Below are positions 1 to 10,440 of a DNA stretch of 64,000 bases, piece by piece. Made by a program: the position numbers and the translations under genes. The stretch lies in the NCBI GenBank assembly GCA_947568835.1, contig OX387607.1, forward strand, positions 18,937,277-19,001,276, written 5' to 3'. The stretch comes from Protonemura montana. Its lineage: Eukaryota > Arthropoda > Insecta > Plecoptera > Nemouridae. The notes beneath the pieces are model-generated. The model did not search any database and was not told where the DNA came from. It worked only from the letters and a program-made list of their open reading frames with translations. The stretch's first letter is position 1. Every line of letters starts with the position of its first letter.

Positions 1-890
1 GTGCTCTGCGATACGAACCGGGCATCACGTTATTTGCGAAGCATCTGAGCTACCTGGCTTCGTACGCTATCCACTAGACTACCCGTCATCCGTGAACTGC
101 CAACGGAAATAATTGATCAAATACTAGCATGAACCTAAGCTATCACTGAATACTGGCCACTGGCTACTGAGGGTGAATGCATCCCTTATAAAAGTGTATT
201 AATTTATTACACGCTACATATATATTTCCAATTTTGGCTTCATCCAACTTTCAAAAAGCTCCAATAAATTGATATTAAATGTTAAATACTCGAGTTGAGG
301 AATTCCACGCAGCGAGCATGCGCAGTCAGGACTTGTGGCGAAGAACAACGACAAGAACAAAATGTTGAAATGTTACGATTTGGTATTTTTCGGAGCTATA
401 GCTCCGAGCTATATAGCCAATATATATATTGGCTTTTAAACGGGGAAATACGATAGTTAGGCGAATGTCACCGTCTACATCTTTCGATTGGTTTTTTCCA
501 AAAAATCGATTGGAAGAGGTTTCAAAGCTCTCCGACATACAGAAGCTATAGTTTTAAGATCGTGCTGTGACGTCACGAAGTTCGTTTTTGTAATCCTAAG
601 AGAGTCCATACAGCCGTTAATGAAGACGTCTGAGTGATGGCCATCACTTAGAATACAAGTGAAAACACATCACACATAGAGGCCGTGATCAATGAAGTCC
701 AGATACGAGCCAGTCACGAAAGTGCGAATCACACGACATTACACATCGCCGAATTACAGCCGTGCGTGAAAGAGCCAAACGAGAATATTTCACAGTTGGT
801 AAAATCTTTAGCGGCAGAACAGAAAACTGACGAACAATTGAAAGTTATTTAAAGCAAACGAATTCAGATTCGACGGCGACAGAGCAGAAG
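1..890. other. No recognisable gene; AT-rich flank
   Basis: I see no open frame with a recognisable domain and no clear repeat structure in this stretch. It ends where the Ty3/gypsy integrase homology begins. The last 150 bases may be the degraded upstream part of that polyprotein, but no motif supports this. Confidence 0.5.
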
Positions 891-1533
891 TTGAAAAGTG
901 AAAACATCGTTCACGAAAACACGCTGTTTCATCGCGTGAGATACAAGCTTGTATGGAAAGCATGTGTTCCCCATTCACTGATAAATCAATTAGTGATTAA
1001 CTATCATGAGGCGTATGGATATTGCGGGGCATACAAAATATTTTGCAAAATGCGAGAGTATTTTCACTGGCAAAGAATGCGACGACATGTCGTTAAAATA
1101 GTAAGATCGTGTGAAATTGGCCAGAAAGCCAAAATTCTTACCCACACACTAGCTGGAGAAATGTCATCCCTATTAGGTACCTGACCGACCAAATCAGCTC
1201 GCGGCAACAGACCTTTTCGGCCCGTCTCGAAGGTCTCGAGGAGGATTGATTTTAGGCGTGTTTTCCAAACATGTGAAACTTAATGCATTGAAGAAGGCAA
1301 CGACGCAGGCGATTTTTAACCGTCTTGACAGGGACTACCTGGTCAACGTAGGTAGGCGCGAGAAGCTGTTGTGTGACAACGGAAACCAATTTTGTTCGCG
1401 TCAGTGGTCTACCGCCTTAGTGAAAGAAAACATTCAGGTAGTCCACTCGTTGGTACGGCATCCTGCCAGTAATCCTAGTGAAAAAGTGATGAGTGAGCTA
1501 GGTAGGATGATTAGGAATCATGGATCAACGTGA
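891..1533 (+). pseudogene. Ty3/gypsy integrase relic (zinc-binding plus core)
   Basis: This is a decayed piece of a Ty3/gypsy Pol polyprotein, the enzyme that inserts retrotransposon cDNA. The first frame (891-1184) carries the integrase H2C2 zinc-binding region around HEAYGYCGAYK...YFHW...KIVRSCEIGQKAK. The second His of the usual GH pair is Tyr and the last Cys of the C-x2-C is Gly, so the finger cannot be intact. A second frame (1246-1533) holds part of the catalytic core: CDNGNQFCSRQW (second catalytic Asp) and HPASNPSEKVMSELGR (the SNPSE block with the catalytic Glu). The two parts lie in different frames, and stops separate them. Reverse transcriptase and RNase H are not visible upstream. 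It ends shortly before a putative LTR, as expected for a 3'-terminal pol fragment. Confidence 0.8.
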
Positions 1534-1726
1534 CCATGGAGAAACAACACAGAAGAATTAGCATTGTTTAGTTTGTTTAGCATTGTTTAGTCGTTTTAAG
1601 TAATTGCCCATGAGGGACTGTAAAATATATTCATTTTAATATTTAATTTATATTCTCTATTCGTCTGTTTTAGATTAAAGCATGCACACTGTTCATTTTC
1701 CCCCTGCTTTAAATCTGGCGGGGGTA

Positions 1727-2372
1727 TGTAACGTTCCCGTCACTTTGTGCGGTTAGTAACCTGTCCCTCCACCAGGGCAGGTAGGTAGGGACAGAGACGA
1801 TCCCAAAGGGCTGCGACCCCAAGGAGAGGCAGTTGACTTCGGTCCTCCGAATGTATCACCGGTCCGCTGGATTAACATCTCTTTGAATGAATCATTGTTT
1901 TCATCCTATCTTTTGGCTTCGTTCTTTATTGTGATAAGCGAAACCTTACACCCTCAATCCTGTTCCCACATCCACACTCTTATTTTTTGGGGAGCTCTGT
2001 CTGTCTCCCGAGCCTCCGGCCTAACTAATTTTCGTTTGTTAAAATTTGTTCCGCCTTCCGAAATTTTTATTATGGCAACCCTACCCCTGACCAGTGACCC
2101 TGTGCTCGCCTGTGCATGCTGCAAGAAGGTGTCAATGTAGCTGGGCTAGCTCGATGGGGGAAATAGTCTTTAGTGATGCTCGCCTGGCTTAACTGCTTCG
2201 ATAACATAATATCCTAGTTGGGGGATAATTCGTCTCTATTCTCTTGTCATGTTACAATTTTTACCTATTTACAGGTACTTTAGATAGTCTCTAATTGTTT
2301 TGTTTCTTCTATGTGCTCTAATTTTAATTAAAACAATCGTTTAATAGTAATCCTATTGTTTCTTTTGTTACA
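1727..2372 (+). repeat. Putative 3' LTR of the Ty3/gypsy element
   Basis: A purine-rich tract (GGCGGGGG, 1717-1724), a plausible polypurine tract, is followed by TGTAAC at 1727, a common LTR start. Two GTTACA ends are possible: 2251-2256 (530-bp LTR) and 2367-2372 (646 bp). I cannot choose because the 5' LTR is outside the window. Position and polarity agree with the integrase relic upstream. Confidence 0.5.
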
Positions 2373-3500
2373 TTTTATTTGTTTATTTATTTGAATGCTT
2401 AAAACCCAATGCTTTTAGGTGTCACCTTCACAGGAACATACTTGTTGCTACACTTCGAAGAGCTTCTAAACAATTAAATTCTACTGACCATAATTACGCT
2501 GGTGATTTTTCGTTAAACAAATACTTTGATTATTAATTTCAAATTTCCAAATGCATAACCAGCAGAACGTTTTCTTTTTATTTGGGGTTTTTCCTGGGTT
2601 CCCTCCGGGATAATCTCTTCTTTTCTAACGCCCAATGTCATTTGAAATTCCAGATTTTGCCTCCCTGGGAGTTCGGCTACCAGCTTCACAGATATCCATC
2701 GTGCTCGGATATTACCGGCCTCGCTTCGCTTCCTCTCGGGTGGTGCCGGTCAGGTTAGTTCGCCCGCCATTATAGTTATTCTAGCTCAGTCGGCGTCGGG
2801 CGGCGAATTTAGGGTTGGCAAGGTTTTGCTATCATTTTTATTTGGTGTAATTATCCATTTCATTCGCAAATGAAACACATTCATTATCAGCCCGCGTTTG
2901 CATCTTCTGAGTGTGATCGCTCTCAGCGAAGGGCAAGGGTATTAGCAAGTACGTCGAAGCTGCATCGTAAGGAAATCGCCATGCCGCCTTGGCCAAATAT
3001 TGCGACGCCAAATATCGGATTATTACTGCCAATTCAGCTATTGCACCACTAGTGCCCCCGCCTCGTGTGCGATATATTTGTGGACGATGTGATGTGAGGC
3101 GAGGAGAAAGTAGTATTTTACCTGAAAATTGTGGAAGTAATCGAAATGAACAAAACAAGCATGTGTAGGTATGTACAAGCATGGACATTTTCGTAACGAT
3201 TGCAATGCATGGAAACATTTTCAGTTGTTTCGAGCTCGTCCATGGGTTTTTTCATCAATGAAACTCTAATATTTCTTTTGTTTGAAAACGGGGCATTTTG
3301 ATGAACGTTTGGCTCTTGCTAAGTGAACGGCGTCATGCAGCTAGGCTTGGCAACTGCGCAACAAGTGGTTGGGGAGCAAGTGATCTTTTTTGCCTGGGGT
3401 TGAGTTATTTAATCCAGTGTAGGATTTCAGGAACTTAGCTCCCCAGTAATTCTGTTCTGTGTCGTGAATTAGTTGGTAGGTAACGCCGGCAAAACATTTC
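2373..3500. other. No supported gene
   Basis: A 126-codon minus-strand frame at 2838-3218 overlaps a shorter plus-strand frame. Neither shows a recognisable domain or splice structure. A small GC-rich patch lies at 2700-2810. Nothing else stands out before the Merlin terminal repeat. Confidence 0.5.
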
Positions 3501-3528
3501 TGGGTAATTATGTGGTATACCGCCACAC
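3501..3528 (+). repeat. Merlin left terminal inverted repeat
   Basis: This 28-bp arm pairs with 5500-5527. The block 3512-3528 is a perfect match to the complement of 5500-5516, and the outer seven bases also match, with four mismatched bases between. Confidence 0.8.
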
Positions 3529-3797
3529 GACTAATCCTGGTCGGATTGCTTTTTTGTTGGTAAATTTGAATTCCTTGTTCAATTTTGAGTCGATATGGGT
3601 CGGGGGACATGTGCGGCGACGCCTTTTTTGGATGTAGTTGCTGTTTGAAGTTGATGGTTTCCGTCGGGTTGAACTGTTCATATTTGTCAGGTGGTCGTTT
3701 GTTATGGGTTCGTGAACAGGTATGCCAACTGTTTGGTGAATTTCCTCAATGTTGTATGCCTGGTGGTGGGAGGATTTTTAGTTCAGTCTTGTTCAAG

Positions 3798-4784
3798 ATG
3801 TCTTGTGTATCGTGTTCTATGACAATGGTTGGCTTTATTAGTATGTGTGCTGAGGAGGAATCGCTTTTGGAATGGTTGAGAGCTCATGGGGTGCTTCGAA
3901 GGGAAATGGAGTGCGGGAAGTGTGGGGCCGTGTGCTCTCTTAAGAAAGATTTTAGATATGTGTGTGGGAAAACTGTTACCACGAAAAAAGGCAAGAAGGT
4001 GGTGAAGGCGCGTTGCAATTTCAACATCTCTGCGCGTCGCGGCACGTGGTTCGAGGCATCGAAATTGAGTATTAAGAATATCTGCCATTTTACGATGTAT
4101 TGGGCGATTTTGCGGCCCCCCCGAAATGAGATCTTGGAGCGGGAGTGCCATATGGCGAGCCACGCGGTCGAGGATTGGGCGAGTTTTTGTCGCGAACTGT
4201 GCATCAATTGGTGTTTTCGCAATAAAGCGAAGTTGGGGGGTCCGGGAAAGATTGTCGAAATTGACAAAGCTAAAATTGGAAAACGAAAGTACAATCGTGG
4301 TCGCGGTTTAGATGGGAAGTGGGTTTTCGGGGGTTTTGAGAGGGAGAGTAAGAAGTTGTTTGTGGTTGGTGTGGAAAACCGCAGTGCCGAGACCCTTCTG
4401 GAAGTCATCAAGGAATGGATTTTGCCGGGGACCACTGTGATTTCTGAATGTTGGAAAGCCTATAATTGTCTCGCCAGTGAGGGTTTCGTTCATCTTACCG
4501 TCAACCATTCTGTGAATTTCGTCAACAATGATACCAGTGCCCAGAACATTGAACGTGCGTGGAGGGAGGTTCTGTCGAGCGTCCCTCGGTATGGTCGGAG
4601 TGAGACACATTACCTTGGCTATTTGTGCGAGTTTCTATGGAAGAGGTCGCTGCCCGACCATCGAGATCGTGTTCATGCGATTTTTAAAGAATTGATTGCT
4701 CGCCTGTACGATCCATATGCGCCGGTCGGGGTAGAGGTTGCTGATGGAGAGGGCGAAGTGACCTCGGGTGAATCGAGCAATTAG
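3798..4784 (+). CDS. Merlin superfamily transposase (DDE, ISXO2-like domain)
   Basis: This is the transposase expected to cut the Merlin element at its terminal repeats. The frame is open from 3585. I prefer the Met at 3798 (328 residues) because homology starts soon after it and Merlin transposases are about this long. Near the N-terminus a zinc-finger-like segment has CGKCGAVC followed by a basic stretch and C-N-F, then RRGTWFEASKLS, typical of the family. The catalytic ISXO2-like domain has EIDKAKIGKRKYNRGR (first Asp), WVFGGFER, RSAETLL, TVISECWKAYN, NHSVNFVN and QNIERAWRE (catalytic Glu). The residue that is normally Asp in the ISDCWKAYN block reads Glu. The frame has no internal stop, so it is young or conserved, but the D-to-E change may weaken catalysis. 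Confidence 0.85.
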   Translation: MSCVSCSMTMVGFISMCAEEESLLEWLRAHGVLRREMECGKCGAVCSLKKDFRYVCGKTVTTKKGKKVVKARCNFNISARRGTWFEASKLSIKNICHFTMYWAILRPPRNEILERECHMASHAVEDWASFCRELCINWCFRNKAKLGGPGKIVEIDKAKIGKRKYNRGRGLDGKWVFGGFERESKKLFVVGVENRSAETLLEVIKEWILPGTTVISECWKAYNCLASEGFVHLTVNHSVNFVNNDTSAQNIERAWREVLSSVPRYGRSETHYLGYLCEFLWKRSLPDHRDRVHAIFKELIARLYDPYAPVGVEVADGEGEVTSGESSN

Positions 4785-4853
4785 TTGGGTGAGTCGCTAA
4801 TTGACTGGAAATATCTCGTACATTTTGATTTTTGTTAATGTCCAACTTCACGA

Positions 4854-5273
4854 GACATGAGTGCGGAGTAGGAAAAAATTGTCCCGGCCAAACCTTTATC
4901 GAAACTAGGTCAGGGCGGACGATAAGGTGCCGGTTCCGATAAGGCACCCAACGCTCACGGGCACCCACCCCGTACTAGTCGAGGGAGGCCGGGCATGCAT
5001 TTTATGTGAGGCCGCACTATGTATGGGTACCCAGAAATGATGCAGTCGAAAGTTTTCACCGAGCCTTGCTCGAATGCCAGCCCCGAAACCGATAGGTTCT
5101 TGGGGGTACCGGTACCTTTCGCCCCCGCATGAAAGCAATAGGTGAGTGAGACCAGGCAAATGATTCGGATGCCAAGCTCGACATGAGTGCGGAGTAGGAA
5201 AAAAATTTCCCGGCCAAACCCCTATCGAAACTAGGTCAGGGCGGGCATGAATTTTGTGTGAGGCCGCACTCTG
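4854..5273 (+). repeat. Internal direct repeat in the Merlin 3' region
   Basis: A segment of about 65 bp starting GACATGAGTGCGGAGTAGG at 4854-4918 recurs at 5180-5244 with few changes. In the second copy it continues directly into a 30-bp block (GGGCATG...GCCGCACT, to 5273). In the first copy that block is displaced to 4991-5021 by a 72-bp insertion (4919-4990). Confidence 0.75.
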
Positions 5274-5499
5274 TTTTTGTTAGGGATTTTTTAGTTGGTA
5301 TTCCTGAGAAACGGCTGTTTCGAAAATATGGCGGCCAGATTTGGTGGAATGTCATAGAATCAATTTATTCCCTCAAATATCTTCGAAAAAGTAGCTTTTC
5401 TTTTCTATTTTCTTTTCTTAAATTTTCTAATGTTTTCAAAAACAGGGTCAGAAAACGCTGTTTTTTTTTAAATTTCACCTTGAAATTTTCAGGTCGCGG

Positions 5500-5527
5500 G
5501 TGTGGCGGTATACCACAGTTTTACCCA
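5500..5527 (-). repeat. Merlin right terminal inverted repeat
   Basis: This is the reverse-complement partner of 3501-3528. The perfect core is 5500-5516, and the arm ends with TTACCCA, the complement of the outer bases of the left arm. Confidence 0.8.
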
Positions 5528-5960
5528 TTTTTGCATTATTTTAATCCCTGCTTTTAATTTGATATGACTAGGCATTCTTAGTTAGCTCATGGAAATACAA
5601 TTGTCATTGCTGTGCAAGAAGAGTTAGTATAGGGTTACGATACAACATTGGCCCTTATGGGCAAAGGAAAAAATCAATTAATGTCTAAATATTACAGTTT
5701 TTTTTTCGTCCATGTTTTCTTCTGCGTTTTGTCTCTTTGTGCTTGTGGTACTTGCATATTCACAGTTTATTTATTTGAAGCCTGGCCATAAGATGAGCGT
5801 TTAGAAACATTTCCCGGTTTTACCTACTTTATGCAATACCATACGAAACTTGTTCGTTTAAATGGGTGGCATAGGCCCTAGTTCAAATTTTGAACGCCCC
5901 TTTGTTTGGCAATGATTTTTTTGTACAAGAAAAGTAATTTCTCTTTATTTTGTTCTGCAG

Positions 5961-6089
5961 ACCAAGCAACCTGGATCTGGTTCATTGTGTTCCATCGAGA
6001 GGTCGACACATTCCATCGAGTCCTTCTCTTCCACCTGGACGACCACTACTACACGAGCCGAGTCATTGAACCGAGCTTGTGCTGGCAAG
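5961..6089 (+). CDS. Possible isolated coding exon, function unknown
   Basis: A good 3' splice site (TTTTGTTCTGCAG) and a good 5' splice site (CAAG|GTAAGG) bracket exactly 43 open codons in phase 0 at both ends. The peptide is rich in Ser and Thr (a TWTTTTTRAES segment). No domain is recognisable and no partner exons were found nearby, so this could be chance. Confidence 0.25.
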
Positions 6090-6469
6090 GTAAGGTCCAC
6101 TTAACAGAACCTTACATGTGAACCTTTCAGATAAGTTGTGCCGATCTCTGGTGGTGAATAGTAAACTGTTCCGAATTTCAGCGAATTATTTTTGATATGG
6201 TGAGCGGCGGGATAGGTTAAATGCTAGTTTTGGTATTAATAATTATATTAGTGTTGTGATGTTGGATCTTCTGCGGTGCTTGGTTTTAATGCGAGGCGCC
6301 TTTCTAGTATTTAATTTCACAGTCTGGGCCCATTAGGCACATTGCCCATCGCCTGATCCTACCCTTTGGCCAGTCGGCCGATAGCATTAATACTAATAAA
6401 AATGTATTCCACAAGAATATAAAATGTTACACCAGAAAGTCAGTTGCTGTTGTCAGGAATGCTGTTTAA

Positions 6470-6702
6470 ATAAAAGGACCAGTAGGGGGCCAAGCACTGA
6501 GCCCTGGGGGACACCAGAGGTCAGGAAGGAGGTCACGGACTTCGCCCCGCTCACAGTCACTAGTTTTCTACTGTCGGATAGTTTGTTATCAGTTTTAAGA
6601 AGAGGCCTCCGATCCCAAAGGACTTGAATGAGTGGATAAGGCGGGCATGATTCACGCAGTCGAAGGCTATAGAAAAGTCCGTGTAGATGACATCTACTTG
6701 GT
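6470..6702 (-). pseudogene. LINE reverse-transcriptase relic
   Basis: The minus strand encodes two hallmark RT blocks of jockey/CR1-like LINEs: VDVIYTDFSIAFDCVNH (the DFSKAFD block) and, after two stops and a frame change, TSGVPQGSVLGPLLVLL (the GVPQGS block). The YADD region is missing because the fragment stops abruptly at 6470. It is a dead copy. It abuts the 3' tail of a second LINE at 6703. Confidence 0.8.
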
Positions 6703-7644
6703 TCAATTCAATTCAATTTTCTTTATTTTGTAAAATACATACACTCGGGAAGTGAAATAATTTAATGTATATAGAGTACAAAAAAGGCGATATTCAATAT
6801 ATTTTTTTGGCAGGACTGGGTCGCTGCCCTATTGATCTTCCATATAACCGTGATATAACCAATTGTCAATAAAATTTAAATAATAATGTGAATAATATGG
6901 TATTGATATATTATAACATTGTAATAATAATATTAATACTGCAGTTTTTCAGTAATAGTAACAGTAAAAATATAATAGAAATTATGTAATAGAATGGGTG
7001 TTTTCTTTACGTAGACAGCAGGCTGATAGGCTTGAGGCGGTTTTTAAAAGAGTGTTGGTTCAACAATTTCAGTTGTTCGGGTACACTATTGTAGAGGGTT
7101 GCTGCACTGTGTTTGAAGCAGGCTTTATATTTTGAGGTTTTATGCGCTGAAATGTTCAACAGGTTTTTGTTCCGGGTTGTTCTGTCGTGTATTTCGCTAC
7201 GGGTTTTTAGCTTTGTTCATAGATATTGGGGTAAGTTGGTTCTTATAATTCTGTGGGTGATGCATTTAAGATGTAACTTTCTTCTTTCTTCCATTTTCAG
7301 CCACCCTGCTTTTTTTATGGCAGGGGTTACATGTTCGTTCCATTTTATATAGGGATACGCAAATCTGACACAAGCATTCTGTATCTTCTGGATTTCATAG
7401 GCATTCTTCTTGCTCAGGCTGGGTCCATATACTGCATCACAGTAATCTATTTTTGAAAGGATGAGCGACTCAGACAATGTTATTTTAGCCGGGGATGGAA
7501 GAAGGGTTTGAAACTTTAATAATGTTCTGAGTTTACTATATGCTGAATTGCATATATTTTGTACATGTTTAGTGAATTTCAGGTTTCTATCCATTATTAG
7601 GCCAAGGTTTCTTGCAGTATCTGAGACAACTAGTGGTGTTTGAT
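6703..7644 (-). mobile_element. 5'-truncated LINE with AATTG tail
   Basis: The minus strand carries the post-catalytic C-terminal part of a non-LTR reverse transcriptase (7217-7644). Blocks include RNLGLIMDRNLKFTKHV, LIL-SKIDYCDAVYGP and HVTPAIKKAGWLKMEERRK, ending at a stop after NLPQYL. Downstream on the same strand are a 3' UTR and a short (AATTG)n tail at 6703-6719. The 5' end is cut at 7644, where a Ty3-derived segment begins. The catalytic FADD region is absent. No target-site duplication is obvious. Confidence 0.8.
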
Positions 7645-8078
7645 TAATTGCTTCCTTCCTTTGTTGTATGATGTGCCCTGCTGTTGAAAATCGATTTGAT
7701 TTGATTTTTCGACTGCTCCGTTTGCGCCCACGCAGATTTATTCGATGTACTCGCATCTTGGTCGCTGCTTCTTCTTCTATCGGTTCGTCCATGGCTAACG
7801 TTCGGAGCCAACTGACCGGGCGCTTGACTTCCGTCGTTACAGTCCCAGGAGCAGTTACCTGTTTCTTTTTGTCAGGGTCGACATGGCATACACATTTCGA
7901 CCAAGTCTTTGGCTGATTATGTAAGGACCAGTTCTCTTCTTAGCTAATGAACTGCATATGCCTTTGCTTGCATCACTCAGTGCATGACTGTCACGAAGAA
8001 CTAGCTGACCCTTTTCAAATTCTTTGTCCAGCCGTTGTGAGCAGGGCTTCGAACCGAAATTAATACCGGTTCGGGTTC
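7645..8078 (-). repeat. 434-bp Ty3/gypsy pol C-terminal segment, copy 1
   Basis: The minus strand encodes the integrase C-terminal region of a Ty3/gypsy polyprotein: FEKGQLVLRDSHALSD, LAKKRTGPYIISQRLGRNVY, then in another frame HVDPDKKKQVTAPGTVTTEV and the tail beginning MDEPIEEEAATKMRVHRINL. The frame change after NVY is a fixed defect. A second copy of the same length lies at 11034-11467. By eye the two differ at only about three positions, and both carry the same frameshift. Confidence 0.85.
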
Positions 8079-8102
8079 GTTCCGAAGTGAATATCCGAAG
8101 TG

Positions 8103-8390
8103 AATGCACATTATAAGACATATTGTTCCGTTACGTACGCAGATAGGGACAATAGTGGCCAGGTGATTGAAGGAGAGTGGAGAACAGAAAATATTGGTAA
8201 CTCTAGCTCTTTACAACCCCTCAGTTCACTAAACCGACGGATGAGTTCTCGTAATGCGTCAATATGCAGCAACACAATCAGAGACAATCTGGCATCTTAT
8301 CTCGTCTCACCTACAGGAGCCGTTGAATGGCAGATGCGCCATGTCAACCGTGGATTACAGTTGCAGGAAAATATGGAAAATAATGACTGA
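8103..8390 (+). pseudogene. Harbinger transposase C-terminal exon (element A1)
   Basis: The frame ends with the typical tail of DDE_Tnp_4 transposases of PIF/Harbinger elements: DRDNSGQVIEGEWRTE, then SSRNASICSNTIRDNLASYL, then SPTGAVEWQMRHV. The DDE residues and everything upstream are absent, because the exon starts right after the Ty3-derived repeat. It converges on the MADF gene of the same element, with stop codons 60 bp apart, the normal Harbinger layout. Confidence 0.8.
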
Positions 8391-8859
8391 ATTTCAAGTA
8401 CACCTATATAAACGTGAACAAGGATTATTTTATTTTAAATCGTGACTGTTTATTTTTGGTTTCTCGACTTTCTTTTTGCGGCATTCAACAAGCTAATTAC
8501 TTCTTCCATGAAGTCTTCTTTGACGTCCTCGGAGAGGACATCCATGCCAGCTTCTATTAGCTGGGTGAAGATGGCATTCTCTCCTCCCGTTCGCCTCTCT
8601 ATCAACTTTTCTGCAACCTTAACCATGTTGGCCATCTGCCCAGCCACCTGGTCTTCGACGGCCGCTCGTCTGGCTATTTTGGAAGGCGGGAGCGAGACGG
8701 GCGACGATGATAATTGGCGACATCCCGCAGAGTCTGACGAGGATGTACTGGAAGCGGTTGGGTCAAGGATCACCTCCCCATTGACTACCGTGTAACTGTA
8801 AAGAAATTAAGTTTTTCAATTAAATTCAGATGAAAATGAAACCATTCATATACATTATA

Positions 8860-8918
8860 TTATTTCACTTCCTGAGTATATGTATTTTACAAAATAAAGA
8901 AAAATTGAATTGAATTGG
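8860..8918 (+). repeat. LINE 3'-end fragment, inverted relative to 6703-6779
   Basis: This 60-bp stretch ending in GAATTGAATTGG is nearly the reverse complement of the 3' end of the LINE at 6703-6779. It is therefore a second 3' end of the same LINE family, in plus orientation, sitting in an intron of the MADF gene. Confidence 0.7.
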
Positions 8919-9277
8919 CCTATTCAAGTGGAACAGTGATTGCATCCACTTTCTAATAATTATTTCACAGTGGAATGATGTTCTTTAATAATTTAATTGA
9001 CGAATGAACTAATATTGAAAAGTGTAATGTAGGCCTACTTGTAATTTCTTTGGAATGCACAAAATAAATGGTTCTTATAATTATTATTATCATTTTTTGT
9101 ATTATTTTTCACAGTAGGCCACATGATTCCAACAATAATTAGGCCTACAAGTTTATATGAATAACTGGCAGAAATATATTAGAATTATTTTAAAGCTAAT
9201 GGGCTTCTACCCGTTATTATAAAGTTACTCACGTATTCTCCGGGCTGTCGACAAACTCCTCAAGCTGTTCCACATTG

Positions 9278-9327
9278 CGCTTCTCGGCGCTTCTCGGCGC
9301 TTCTCGGCGCTTCTCGGCGCTTCTCGG
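9278..9327. repeat. 10-bp tandem repeat inside MADF exon 2
   Basis: CTTCTCGGCG is repeated five times without change. Because 10 is not a multiple of 3, the repeat is read in rotating frames and encodes a basic PRSAEKRREAPRSAEKR stretch. Copy-number change here would usually break the frame. Confidence 0.85.
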
Positions 9328-10234
9328 CGGGTCTACGGGGTAGATGCTTCCTACGGTTCTCCGCGTTTTTATGTGGTCGTCCCAAAAAGAGCAGAGGGAA
9401 TACAGCGGCCACACTTTCCTGGCACTCGCCCCAGCACCACTTACTAAAGTTTCAGCGACAACCCTTTTTTCTTTGGAGTAGCGCTCCCGAAGCTGTTTTA
9501 TTCTAGCTTCACAGCCTTCAGCTAGAACAATTATTCATGAGGTTAATAATTGAGTTTACCATAATAGACTTACAACAAGAAACGGTATATTATTATTAAC
9601 CTATTATTAACTAGGCCTAGGTCAATGGCTTGGAATGAAACCCAACCTTCCTGATTCCCTTGAATTTTAGGTTAAGTACGAAAATTTGACAGAAAATCTG
9701 TAGCCAGAGGGAGTTTCTGGCTAATTTTTCAAGCTATGTATAAACCTAACCTATTATACTAGTAAGTTAAATACTAGTAGTCATTTTAAGTGAATAGTAT
9801 AGGATTATAATATCACTTACGAGTCATCTTCATAGTTTGGGCAACACGTTGCCATAGATTTTCCCTCACGATTTTTTCTTTATAATCCGGCCGAGTCTTG
9901 TCGGAAAAGACCAGGACAGGTCAGATACACGTTAAGTAGTTTCTGATCACATTCGATGGACATTTTGAATTTAATTGTAATGAATGTAATGAATGAATGT
10001 AATGTAATGTAAGCAGAGAGTCTGTGTGAGAGTGAGAGCAGCGAGTCTGTGCAAGTCTGAGCGCGTCATAGGTTTGGAGAGCGCTGATTGGTCAATTCCT
10101 ACGTTCGACTTCAACTTAAGGAATTAAGTTTGGAGTTTGCAAACTTCTACGTTACTGCTACCGTTACGGACTAAGTTAAAGGTTGTCGTGAACAGTAACG
10201 AGAAATACCGTATGACAAATAATTTGTAAGTTCT

Positions 10235-10269
10235 TAAGTTTAAGGTTAAGTTTGATCGTGAATGGGCCT
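10235..10269 (-). repeat. Right terminal repeat of Harbinger element A1
   Basis: The end ...GTTAAGTTTGATCGTGAATGGGCCT is followed by TTA (10270-10272), the Harbinger target trinucleotide. It matches the family A ends at 21103 and 31710. No matching left end is visible, so the left side of the element has been lost or replaced by the 434-bp Ty3 segment. Confidence 0.65.
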
Positions 10270-10440
10270 TTATGCTTCCGCAGTGATGAAACTTGTCAGT
10301 TGGCTCTTTTTGTACGCCGTGGAGATGAGCCCCGAAGCAGCCGTGGCCAGTGAGCATCTGCGTGAGCCTGTAGTTCAACTCCCCGTGCTTTCTGTCGTAC
10401 CAAGGCTTCAAGTCATTGATGAGCCGGTGTGTCCACCGAC
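10270..10440 (-). pseudogene. R1/I-like LINE C-terminal relic
   Basis: The minus strand reads GRWTHRLINDLKPWYDRKHG, ELNYRLTQMLTGHGCF, then a DKFHHCG end. This resembles the region after the RT domain of arthropod R1/I-like LINEs, which carries a HGE-x-YxLTQ-x-L-x-GHG-x-F signature. Harbinger A1 is inserted at a TTA inside it. Confidence 0.7.

Larger units (their letters stand above)
3501..5527 (+). mobile_element. Merlin DNA transposon, about 2.0 kb
   Basis: The element is bounded by inverted repeats at 3501-3528 and 5500-5527. The inner 17 bp (GTGGTATACCGCCACAC and its complement) are perfect, and TGGGTAA matches at the outer ends. It contains one transposase gene of the Merlin/IS1016-like superfamily. 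Merlin elements normally make 8-9 bp target duplications. I cannot find a matching pair directly outside either TIR boundary, so the exact ends are uncertain or the duplication has decayed. About 700 bp of noncoding sequence with internal direct repeats separates the stop codon from the right TIR. Confidence 0.8.
8450..9963 (-). pseudogene. MADF accessory gene of Harbinger element A1, three exons, frameshifted
   Basis: MADF (Myb/SANT-like) proteins are the DNA-binding partners of Harbinger transposases. Exon 1 is 9963-9821 (LLNVYLTCPGLF...RPDYKEKIVRENLWQRVA), exon 2 is 9521-9233 (CEARIKQLRERYSKEKR, WPLYSLCSFWDDHIKTRRTV) and exon 3 is 8795-8450 (a BESS-like C-terminal region, QLIEAGMDVLSEDVKEDF). 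Splice sites are canonical and the phases of exons 2 and 3 match. Exon 1 is 143 nt long where a phase-1 donor needs one more or one fewer than a multiple plus two. Its reading frame shifts at a T-run after GLF, so this copy is inactive as read. Intron 2 contains a LINE tail fragment (8860-8918). Confidence 0.8.

Noticed and set aside
1883-2140. Plus-strand 85-codon ORF inside the putative LTR
   Set aside because: No domain, and the region is better explained as LTR sequence.
3783-4435. Minus-strand frames of 126 and 183 codons over the Merlin gene
   Set aside because: Shadows of the transposase; no homology of their own.
4300-5160. Additional minus-strand genes between 4.3 and 5.2 kb
   Set aside because: They overlap the transposase and the internal direct repeats and show no domain.
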